NCBI GenBank assembly: GCA_021790895.1 | Contig: JAJYFM010000005.1 | Coordinates: 1-53,635 of the forward strand | Source: a bacterium | GTDB taxonomy: Bacteria > Vulcanimicrobiota > Vulcanimicrobiia > Vulcanimicrobiales > Vulcanimicrobiaceae | Direction: 5' to 3' | Length of the DNA stretch: 53,635 bases | Translations under genes and position numbers: made by a program | Part shown: positions 46,187 through 53,635 of the stretch, piece by piece | Numbering within the stretch: the first letter of the stretch is position 1 | How the letters are laid out: each line of letters opens with the position of its first letter | The notes under the pieces: generated by a model | The model's input: only the letters and a program-made list of their open reading frames with translations | What the model was told of the DNA's origin: nothing | Database searches by the model: none

Positions 46187-47067
46187 TCTTCCACCGGCAT
46201 CCCGTCGTGCAATCGCACGCTTGTCCCGCCGCCGAGCCCGTAGCGCCCGCTCCCCCCGCGCTCGATCGCCGCGAGGAGCGCGTCGACGCGCTCGAACGCA
46301 CCCGCTTCGCGGCCGAGGCGGCGCATCAGCGCGGCGGCGAGCCAGCGCCGCGCGGCGGCGCGATCGGCATCTTCGGCGGCGGCGGCGTTCCCCGCGATCT
46401 TCGCCGCGCGAGCGACCGCACGGTCGAGCCCCGGAAAGCGCGGCCGTAACGCATCGAGCGCGTCGCGTACGGCATTGCGTCGAACGTCGAGCTCGGCGTT
46501 GCTCGGATCGACGGCATAGGGAAGCGTGCGGACATGACAGTAGGCGCGCAGCACCTCCTCGTCGACGGCGAGGATCGGGCGCAGCAGTTCGACCTCCGAT
46601 GAAATCGGGCGACGCACGCGCATCCCCCCGAGCCCGCGCTCGCCGGCACCGCGAAAGAGTGCGAGCAAGACGCTCTCCGTCTGATCCTGCGCGTGGTGCG
46701 CCGTCACGATCGCATCGTTTCCCCACGCGCGGGCATGCTCGAGCAACGCTTCGTAGCGACGATCGCGAAGCGTCGCTTCGTCGCCGCCCTCGGGTTCGAT
46801 CGCCAGCGTGTCGACTGGAATCCCAAGGCCGGCACCGACGCGCAGCACCACACATTCATCTTGCCAGGCAGAGCGCCGCGTCGCATGGTGGACGTAGGCG
46901 ACGCGCAGTTGCAAGTCGAGCCGCTCGGCGAGCGTCGCAAGAACGGCGACCAGCGCGACGGAATCCGCCCCGCCGCTGCACGCAACGCTGAATTTGCGCC
47001 CGACCAAGAGCGCGCGTTCCCGCAAAACCGCGATTTCAAGATCGCGTTCGGGATGCGCTCCCCTCAT
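46183..47067 (-). CDS. tilS: tRNA(Ile)-lysidine synthetase
   Basis: VACSGGADSVALVAVLATLAERLDLQLRVAYVHHATR; VTAHHAQDQTESVLLALFRGAGERGLGGM. Confidence 0.93.
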   Translation of the reverse strand: MRGAHPERDLEIAVLRERALLVGRKFSVACSGGADSVALVAVLATLAERLDLQLRVAYVHHATRRSAWQDECVVLRVGAGLGIPVDTLAIEPEGGDEATLRDRRYEALLEHARAWGNDAIVTAHHAQDQTESVLLALFRGAGERGLGGMRVRRPISSEVELLRPILAVDEEVLRAYCHVRTLPYAVDPSNAELDVRRNAVRDALDALRPRFPGLDRAVARAAKIAGNAAAAEDADRAAARRWLAAALMRRLGREAGAFERVDALLAAIERGGSGRYGLGGGTSVRLHDGMPVEE

Positions 47068-47552
47068 CGTCGGGCGAGTTCGCGTTCGGTCTCGCGCGCG
47101 CTCTCGCGCTTGACGATATCGGCACGCTTATCCCACATTTTCTTTCCCCGAGCGAGTCCCAATTCGATTTTGACTTTTCCTCGCGTGAAATAGAGGCGGA
47201 GCGGAACGAGCGTCAGCCCCTTCTCCTCCAGCGCCGATTTCAAACGCGCGATCTGTTCGCGATGCACGAGTAATTTGCGCGGACGTTTCGGATCGACGTT
47301 CGAGAACGTTCCCTCACGATAACTCGGAACGTGCATTCCGAGCAGCCATAACTCGCCATCGCGAATGCGGGCATAGCTTTCGGCGATGCTCGCGCCGCCG
47401 GCGCGGATCGATTTCACCTCGGTACCGGTGAGCGCGACACCCGTCTCAAGTGATTCGAGAATCGCATAATCGTGACGCGCGCGGCGATTGTCGATACTCG
47501 GCGTGCGCGCGCTGCTTGCGGCTTGCGCCTCGGCGAGGCGCTGCTGTTTCAT
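47064..47552 (-). CDS. smpB: SsrA-binding protein
   Basis: SIDNRRARHDYAILESLETGVALTGTEVKSIRAGGASIAESYARIRDGELWLLGMHVPSYREGTFSNVDPKRPRKLLVHREQIARL. Confidence 0.95.
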   Translation of the reverse strand: MKQQRLAEAQAASSARTPSIDNRRARHDYAILESLETGVALTGTEVKSIRAGGASIAESYARIRDGELWLLGMHVPSYREGTFSNVDPKRPRKLLVHREQIARLKSALEEKGLTLVPLRLYFTRGKVKIELGLARGKKMWDKRADIVKRESARETERELARR

Positions 47553-47563
47553 CTTTGCCACCG

Positions 47564-48016
47564 TCAGCGCCCCGCGAGGTCGGCGTTGGGATTCCGACGA
47601 TCGTCGACCGCTTCGAGCGGTCCGCGCGAAAGAAATCGCGCCGTGCCTTCGAGCAAGATATTCCCTGCGGCATCGCTCACGCGCCCTTCCAGCGAAAGCA
47701 CGTTGCGACGCTCTCCGGTAACGCGACCGAAGACGACCAACGGCTCGTCGAGCGGCACCGGCTTCCGAAAGCGCGCGTCGAGCGATGCGGTAACACCGCG
47801 GTGCCCGGCAGCGCCTGCCGCGTGCGCCATCACTTCGTCGAGCAAGGCGATGGCGATGCCGCCGTGCGCGATGCCCTTCCACCCTTGAAATTCAGGGCGA
47901 AGGCGAAGGTGCGCCACGACGCCGTCACCGCTGCGTTCGAACTGCATGTGCAGGCCGATGGCGTTCTCGGGTCCGCACGCAAAACAGCGACCGTCGTCGA
48001 CGGGCACCCCGCTCAA
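47564..48016 (-). CDS. PaaI/4HBT-family acyl-CoA thioesterase-like protein
   Basis: CFACGPENAIGLHMQF...FQGWKGIAHGGIAIALLDEVMAHAAG. Confidence 0.88.
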   Translation of the reverse strand: MSGVPVDDGRCFACGPENAIGLHMQFERSGDGVVAHLRLRPEFQGWKGIAHGGIAIALLDEVMAHAAGAAGHRGVTASLDARFRKPVPLDEPLVVFGRVTGERRNVLSLEGRVSDAAGNILLEGTARFLSRGPLEAVDDRRNPNADLAGR

Positions 48017-48744
48017 CGCCCCGAACCTAGACGCATGGCAAGATATCCCGGCAGCCCGACGGCGCGAATTTTCGATTGTGTCTTTCCGATATCGTATTCA
48101 AAACGCACCCACTCGACATCTTTGCGGATATCGTCGTAGATAGCAATCGAGCCCTCGGGATTGAGATCGCGCGGTTGTCCGACGCTTCCGACATCGACGA
48201 TGTAGCGATTCCCCGCGGCGATATCGAGCCGATGCGTGCCGCCGTGCTGCACGTGAATGTGTCCGTAGGCTCCTTCTGCATCGAGCGTCCACAATTCGGG
48301 GATATGCGTGTGTCCGATGAAAACGACCGGAGCATCGGTCGCGGCAAAGGCCGTCGCCGCCTCGCGCACGTCGAGAATATATTCGAAATAATCGACCGGC
48401 GCGCCATGGACGAAGAGCATCTCCGGCAGACGCAGTTCGTAGGCGAGCGTATCGATCCACGCGAGATGCTCCGGGTCGAGCACGTCACGCGTCCACGCAA
48501 CAGCCGCTCGCGCGGCGTCGTTAAAGCGATCGACACCGAAGCCGTTGAGCACGGCGAGATCGTGATTGCCGAGAACGACATACTGCGACCGCTCTCGCAC
48601 CCGCGCGATACATTCATTCGGATTCGGCCCGTACCCGATGATATCGCCGAGACAGACAACGGTATCTTCGGGCGCGATAAAGGCGAGCGCCGCATCGAGC
48701 GCTTCGATATTCGAGTGAATATCGGAGATGAATGCGTATCTCAT
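48013..48744 (-). CDS. Metallophosphoesterase (YfcE/MJ0936-like)
   Basis: MRYAFISDIHSNIEALDAALAF...VCLGDIIGYGPNPNECIARV...VVLGNHDLAVL...VFIGHTHIPEL. Confidence 0.92.
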   Translation of the reverse strand: MRYAFISDIHSNIEALDAALAFIAPEDTVVCLGDIIGYGPNPNECIARVRERSQYVVLGNHDLAVLNGFGVDRFNDAARAAVAWTRDVLDPEHLAWIDTLAYELRLPEMLFVHGAPVDYFEYILDVREAATAFAATDAPVVFIGHTHIPELWTLDAEGAYGHIHVQHGGTHRLDIAAGNRYIVDVGSVGQPRDLNPEGSIAIYDDIRKDVEWVRFEYDIGKTQSKIRAVGLPGYLAMRLGSGR

Positions 48745-49838
48745 GCCGTCACGCGCGCGCAGACCGCTCGCAGTTCGCTTGCAAATCGCTCGCGATCGCT
48801 TTCGTTGCCGACGGTGACGCGAACGCATCGATCGAGCGGTGCGAGCCCGGGCTTACGCGTCCAGACCCCACGCTGCAGCAGCGCCTCGAGGAGCGCGTCG
48901 GCACGCTCGCGCGAGGAGCAATCGAAGCAGACGAAGTTGGTCGCCGAGTCGAGCGTCGGCAGCCCCAATTCGGCCCCGAGCGCTGCATATGCGGCGCGTC
49001 CGCGCACGGTACGTTCGCGAACATCGCGCGCGAAGGCATCGTCGTTTAATGCCGCGAGCGCGCCGATCTGCGCGTTTCGATTGACACCGTACTGCAAACG
49101 CACCTTGAGCATCGGAGCGAGCAACGTTTGCGGCGCGACAGCATAGCCGATGCGCGCCCCCGCTAATCCGTAGAGTTTCGAGAACGTGCGCGCGCGCACG
49201 ACGCCTGGGAGCGCACGCGGTACGGGGAGCGCTGCCGGATCGGCGAACTCCGCGTACGCTTCATCGAGCAGAAGCAGCGTCCGGCTCGGCAGCGCCGAGC
49301 GAAAACGCGCAAGAGCATCGGCATCGACGAACGAGCCGCTGGGATTGTCGGGGTTCGCGAGATAACAGATTGCGGCATCGCAGCGCTGCGCCGCCGCCGC
49401 CAACGCATCGAGATCGATGCTCGCGTCGTTGCGATAGGAAACGCTCTCCATGCACCCGCCGTAGCCGATGACGTGGTACGCGAAGGTCGGATAGGTGCCC
49501 GCCGAACTCACCGCCGTCTCGCCGGCGGCGAGAAAACAGCGCACGACCAGACCGAGGAGTTCGTCGATTCCGCTGGTGACAAGCATCTCTTCACGCGCGG
49601 CATCCCAGCGCTCGGCGAGCGCGGTGCGCAGGTCGTAGGAATCGGGGTCGCCGTACCACGAGAGATGCGCAAGCTCGGCGGTCATCGCCGCGACTGCAAG
49701 CGGCGACGGACCAAACGCGCTCTCGTTTGCACCGAGTCGGAGCATCGTTTGTCGACCACGCTCGCGCATGATGCGCTCGGGACCGATAAACGGCTCGCCC
49801 GCCGGAATCGCCTCGATCGTTGAATTCGCCCGAATCAC
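48741..49838 (-). CDS. hisC: Histidinol-phosphate aminotransferase family
   Basis: LRLGANESAFGPSPLAVAAM; CYLANPDNPSGSFVDADAL; LLLDEAYAEFAD; RTFSKLYGLAGARIGYAVAP. Confidence 0.85.
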   Translation of the reverse strand: MIRANSTIEAIPAGEPFIGPERIMRERGRQTMLRLGANESAFGPSPLAVAAMTAELAHLSWYGDPDSYDLRTALAERWDAAREEMLVTSGIDELLGLVVRCFLAAGETAVSSAGTYPTFAYHVIGYGGCMESVSYRNDASIDLDALAAAAQRCDAAICYLANPDNPSGSFVDADALARFRSALPSRTLLLLDEAYAEFADPAALPVPRALPGVVRARTFSKLYGLAGARIGYAVAPQTLLAPMLKVRLQYGVNRNAQIGALAALNDDAFARDVRERTVRGRAAYAALGAELGLPTLDSATNFVCFDCSSRERADALLEALLQRGVWTRKPGLAPLDRCVRVTVGNESDRERFASELRAVCARVTA

Positions 49839-51079
49839 GCGGTGGGGGGTCCTCCATGAGCGTAGCGGTAGATATCGACCCGCTCCCCAACCGCGAGCGT
49901 TTCGATCCCTTCACCGAGGGCGAGATAACCGTCGGAACGGGCGGCAAGGCTCGTCATCGATGAACGTAGGGCGAGAGGTTGTGCCACAAGGCCGTCGGGC
50001 CCTTGCTGCACCGCGACCGGAACGTACCAGGTCCAACCGCGACGCTTCTGCACCGGGGCGCCGAGGCGCGCCGAAAACGCCGCCGTTCGCGGTTGCGCGC
50101 CGCAGAGTCGCGCAAGAATCGGCCCACCGACGGCGTCGAGGATCAGCAGCGAGGAGCTCGGATTCCCCGGCAACCCGAGGATCGGAACCCCGCCGACCGC
50201 GCCGAGCAGCGTCGGTTTTCCGGGCTTCACTTTGAGACCGTGGACGATCGTGCCGGGGGAGCCGAGGGCGGCAACCGCGACCGGCGTCTCGTCGCGCTCT
50301 CCGACCGAGGAGCCGCCGCTCAACACGACGGCATCGAACGTCGCGACCGCCGCCTCGAGCGCGGCGAGCAGTTCACCGGGTGCATCGCCGATACTGGGCA
50401 GATGAACCGCTTCCGCACCGATTGCGCGCAGCGCTCCGGCGATCGCGTAGCGGTTCGAATCGCGAACCTGCCATGCCTCGGGGCGCCGATCGATCGCCAC
50501 GAGTTCGTCCCCGCTGGAGAGTACGGCGATGCGCGGGCGGCGGAAAACCTCGACGCACGCATAACCGAGCGTCGCAAGCAGCGAGAGTTCCGGCGCGCCG
50601 ATGCGTCGGCCGGGCATCAGTAAGAGCTCGCCGGCGCCGACGTCGCTACCGGCGGGGGTGACCGCCTCGCCCGACGCGATCGGTCCACATTCGAGTTCGT
50701 CGCCCGCAAGATGCGCCGCCTCGATCGGCAGCACGGCATCGCAACCCGGAGGGAGCACTCCTCCGGTCGGGATGCGCACCGCTTCGCCGGGGCCGACGCG
50801 ACCGGAATAGCGGCGCCCCATCGCCACCGCCCCGACGATGCGCACTCGTCCCGGCGCGCTCGCCGCCGCAAGCGCAAAGCCGTCCATCGCCGATCGCGCG
50901 GCGACAGGAAGCGCCGACTCGGCGCGCAAGTCGACGGCGAGATAGCGCCCAAGTGCGCCGTCGAGCTCGATACGCTCGCGCCGTGGTTGCGGCAGCGTCG
51001 TGCGCTGGAAAAAAATCTCCAGCGCGCGCCCGGGCGCGAGGAGTCGCGATTCATCAAAGCCAACCGCGCGGAGTTCCAT
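49835..51079 (-). CDS. moeA: Molybdopterin molybdenumtransferase MoeA
   Basis: ALPVAARSAMDGFALAAA; VRIPTGGVLPPGCDAVLPIE; VVLSGGSSVGERDETPVAV; KPGKPTLLGAVGGVPILGLPGNPSS. Confidence 0.93.
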   Translation of the reverse strand: MELRAVGFDESRLLAPGRALEIFFQRTTLPQPRRERIELDGALGRYLAVDLRAESALPVAARSAMDGFALAAASAPGRVRIVGAVAMGRRYSGRVGPGEAVRIPTGGVLPPGCDAVLPIEAAHLAGDELECGPIASGEAVTPAGSDVGAGELLLMPGRRIGAPELSLLATLGYACVEVFRRPRIAVLSSGDELVAIDRRPEAWQVRDSNRYAIAGALRAIGAEAVHLPSIGDAPGELLAALEAAVATFDAVVLSGGSSVGERDETPVAVAALGSPGTIVHGLKVKPGKPTLLGAVGGVPILGLPGNPSSSLLILDAVGGPILARLCGAQPRTAAFSARLGAPVQKRRGWTWYVPVAVQQGPDGLVAQPLALRSSMTSLAARSDGYLALGEGIETLAVGERVDIYRYAHGGPPTA

Positions 51080-52373
51080 GCTCGATATTTCTCTCTGTCG
51101 TCGCGACCCCGACCGCATCCGTCGCTCCGCAATTCGGCGCGGTAGCGATCCGTCGTTCGTCGATGAGATTCTGCGTCTCGACGAGCGGCACCGCCTCGCC
51201 CTCACCGATCTCGAAACAAAAAAGGCCGAAAAAAACCGACTCAGCGCTGAGATCGCAAAGGCGAGCGACCGAGCGGCGGCAGCGGCGACGCTGCGCCCGC
51301 AGATCGCCGCGCTCGACGCCGAGATCTCCGCGCTCGATGAGACGGCGAAAGCGCTCGCTCCCGATACGCCGGATTCTCCGCTGCGCGAACTGTTGGTGCA
51401 ATCGCCGAATATCGTCGACGAGAGTACGCCCGACGGATCGGATGCGTCGGCAAACGTTACCTTGCGCAGTTGGGGAACGCCGCGTCATTTTGCATTCACG
51501 CCGCTACCGCATTGGGAGATCGGCGAGCGCCTCGGTATTCTCGATTTCGAACGCGCGGCAAAACTTTCGGGGAGTCGCTTCGCCGTACTGCGCGGGCTCG
51601 GGGCACGGCTCTCGCGCGCGATCGCGCAATTCTTTCTCGACCGCGCCGCCGAGCGCGGCTACGTCGAGATTGCGCCGCCCTATCTCGTCACGCAACAAAC
51701 GATGTGGAGAACGGGGCAACTCACCAAATTCTCCGATGCGATGTTCGCCGATCTCGAAGCCGGGCTCTACCTCATTCCCACCGCCGAGGTTCCGCTCACC
51801 GCTCTGCACGCCGACGAGATCTTCGACGGAACGACGCTCCCGATTCGCTACGCCGCATATTCACCGTGTTTTCGGAAAGAAGCGGGAGCTGCGGGCAAAG
51901 ACACGCGCGGATTGATACGCCAACACCAATTCGAGAAAGTCGAACTCGTCCGAATCGAACGCCCCGAAGATTCTTTCGCCGCGCTCGAAAAGATGACCGC
52001 CGATGCCGCAGCGCTCCTCGAAGAGCTTGGCCTTCCCTATCGCGTGCTCGCGCTCTGCGCCGGCGATCTCGGCTTCAACGCCGCCAAAACCTACGATCTC
52101 GAGGTCTGGCTACCCAGCAGCGCGGAGTATCGTGAGATCAGTTCTTGCTCGAATTGCACCGATTTTCAAGCGCGCCGTTCGCAGATGCGTTTCCGCCGCG
52201 AGGCGAAGGCGAAACCGGAGCTCGTGCACACGCTCAACGGATCCGGCCTTGCGGTCGGCCGCACGTTGCTCGCCATTCTCGAAAACTACCAGCAGGAAGA
52301 CGGCAGCGTGATCGTTCCCGAGGCGCTGCGCGGCTACGTAGGTGCCGAACGGATCGTGCGCCCCGAGGAGTAG
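51078..52373 (+). CDS. serS: Seryl-tRNA synthetase
   Basis: MLDISLCRRDPDRIRRSAIRRG; YLIPTAEVPLTALHADEIF; SPCFRKEAGAAGKDTRGLIRQHQFEKVE; HTLNGSGLAVGRTLLAILENYQ. Confidence 0.96.
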   Translation: MLDISLCRRDPDRIRRSAIRRGSDPSFVDEILRLDERHRLALTDLETKKAEKNRLSAEIAKASDRAAAAATLRPQIAALDAEISALDETAKALAPDTPDSPLRELLVQSPNIVDESTPDGSDASANVTLRSWGTPRHFAFTPLPHWEIGERLGILDFERAAKLSGSRFAVLRGLGARLSRAIAQFFLDRAAERGYVEIAPPYLVTQQTMWRTGQLTKFSDAMFADLEAGLYLIPTAEVPLTALHADEIFDGTTLPIRYAAYSPCFRKEAGAAGKDTRGLIRQHQFEKVELVRIERPEDSFAALEKMTADAAALLEELGLPYRVLALCAGDLGFNAAKTYDLEVWLPSSAEYREISSCSNCTDFQARRSQMRFRREAKAKPELVHTLNGSGLAVGRTLLAILENYQQEDGSVIVPEALRGYVGAERIVRPEE

Positions 52374-52446
52374 GGGAGGGAAACCGCCCGCTTCCGACGC
52401 ATGCGGTCAAGGCGCGATATCCATCGCGTAGGGGAGGATTCGCAGC

Positions 52447-53635
52447 ATGGCAGCGACGATCGACCGCTCGGCGACCCAGTCCTCGGAGAACGTTTGGGCG
52501 ATGGCCCAGCAGCAACTCGACGAAGTAGCGCAGCTCACCGGGTTGAGCGAGGAAATCCATCTCTATCTGCGCCAGCCAAAGCGCGTTCTTGAAGTCTCTG
52601 TTCCGGTCCGTATGGATGACGGCCGATTCCGCATGTTCACCGGTTATCGCGTGCAGCACAACATGTCGCGCGGGCCGGGGAAGGGCGGTATTCGTTTTCA
52701 TCCCGATGTGACGCTCGACGAAGTCAAAGCCCTCGCGATGTGGATGACCTGGAAATGCGCGCTGGTCAACATCCCCTTCGGCGGCGCGAAAGGCGGGGTG
52801 ATCTGCGATTCTAAGGCGATGTCGATGCAGGAGCTCGAACACCTCACGCGTCGCTTCACGAGCGAAATTTCGATTATCATCGGCCCCGAGAAAGATATTC
52901 CCGCACCCGACGTCTACACGACCCCGCAGGTCATGGCGTGGATCATGGATACCTTCTCGATGCAGAAGGGCTATTCGATTCCCGGCGTCGTCACCGGAAA
53001 GCCGATTGCCATCGGTGGTTCGCTGGGGCGCGACAAGGCAACGGCTCGTGGATGCCTCTACGTTGTCGACGAAGCGATGAGCGTGCTCGGAATTCCAAGC
53101 GATGGTGCGAGCGTCGCAATCCAGGGGTTTGGAAACGCCGGGATGCATGCGGCAACGTTGATGGCCGAGCGCGGTTATCGCATCGTCGCCGTCTCCGATT
53201 CGCGCGGCGGCGTTGCGAATCCGAAGGGGCTCGACACGCGCGCATTGGTCGCACATAAACTCGCAACCGGCTCGGTCGTCGGTTTTCCCGCGAGCGAGAG
53301 TATCTCCAACAAGGAAGTGCTCGAATACGCATGCGACGTCCTTATTCCAGCGGCCCTCGAGAAAGTCATCACGCGCGAAAACGCGCCGAAAATTCGCGCG
53401 AAGATCGTCGCCGAAGCTGCAAACGGTCCAACGCTTCCGGAGGCCGATGCGATCTTACACGAACGCGGCATTATGGTGTTGCCCGATATTCTCGCCAACG
53501 CCGGCGGGGTGACGGTCTCCTACTTCGAATGGGTTCAGGATCTCCAAGCAAACTTCTGGGAGGAAGATGAAATCAACGTCCGCCTCAAACAGAAGATGAC
53601 GCGCGCATTTCGCGAGACCCACGAGCAGGCGAGCA
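52447..53635 (+). CDS. gdhA: Glu/Leu/Phe/Val dehydrogenase (glutamate dehydrogenase), truncated by window end
   Basis: Open frame to window end: VPVRMDDGRFRMFTGYRVQHNMSRGPGKGGIRFHPDVTLDEVKALAMWMTWKCALVNIPFGGAKGGV; SD-like ggggagg upstream. Confidence 0.93.
   Translation, partial: MAATIDRSATQSSENVWAMAQQQLDEVAQLTGLSEEIHLYLRQPKRVLEVSVPVRMDDGRFRMFTGYRVQHNMSRGPGKGGIRFHPDVTLDEVKALAMWMTWKCALVNIPFGGAKGGVICDSKAMSMQELEHLTRRFTSEISIIIGPEKDIPAPDVYTTPQVMAWIMDTFSMQKGYSIPGVVTGKPIAIGGSLGRDKATARGCLYVVDEAMSVLGIPSDGASVAIQGFGNAGMHAATLMAERGYRIVAVSDSRGGVANPKGLDTRALVAHKLATGSVVGFPASESISNKEVLEYACDVLIPAALEKVITRENAPKIRAKIVAEAANGPTLPEADAILHERGIMVLPDILANAGGVTVSYFEWVQDLQANFWEEDEINVRLKQKMTRAFRETHEQAS

Noticed and set aside
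43688-47552. ftsH-hpt-tilS-smpB cluster as unusual
   Set aside because: Common bacterial gene neighbourhood; nothing atypical seen in the sequences.
50440-50465. ggttcgaatcgcgaacc as a tRNA T-arm
   Set aside because: Lies inside the conserved moeA coding frame, with no acceptor or anticodon arms around it.

Overview
This is a high-GC bacterial chromosome segment. It is mostly housekeeping genes in tight, often ATGA/GTGA-overlapping operons, mainly on the minus strand. Gene content and style would fit a deep-branching lineage such as Eremiobacterota/WPS-2, but that is inference only. Recognisable blocks: nusA-rimP; pyk / recN-nadK-tlyA; a BNR-repeat protein plus a MoaD-like protein; accB-like-accC-nusB-pbp1A-xseA-xseB; HD-GYP; folK-folB-folP-folC-moaB-moaC; a degenerate tandem HD-GYP gene plus a degenerate MTase-like gene; uppP; PilZ; tonB/exbD/exbD/exbB plus TPR; aroF-rluB-rho; glycosyltransferases; a YabE/3D-domain cell-wall protein; rsmA-CPBP; a pair of M16-like genes; ftsH-hpt-tilS-smpB; hisC-moeA divergent from serS; gdh. 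No prophage, IS element, CRISPR array, tRNA or rRNA was found. Strongest leads: (1) an accB-like gene in the canonical accB slot whose biotinylation motif EAMKM is replaced by EALGI (Lys to Gly), resembling plant BADC proteins; (2) a family of hairpin-containing repeats in two convergent intergenic gaps, including an 8-copy 52/54-bp tandem array, with facing inverted copies; (3) a candidate c-di-AMP (ydaO/yuaA-type) riboswitch upstream of a YabE/3D-domain gene; (4) several apparent pseudoenzymes: tandem HD-GYP without metal ligands, an MTase-like protein with APPP instead of D/N-PP-Y, and an M16 pair with no HxxEH in either copy. All calls are from reading the sequence and translations; no database search was run.
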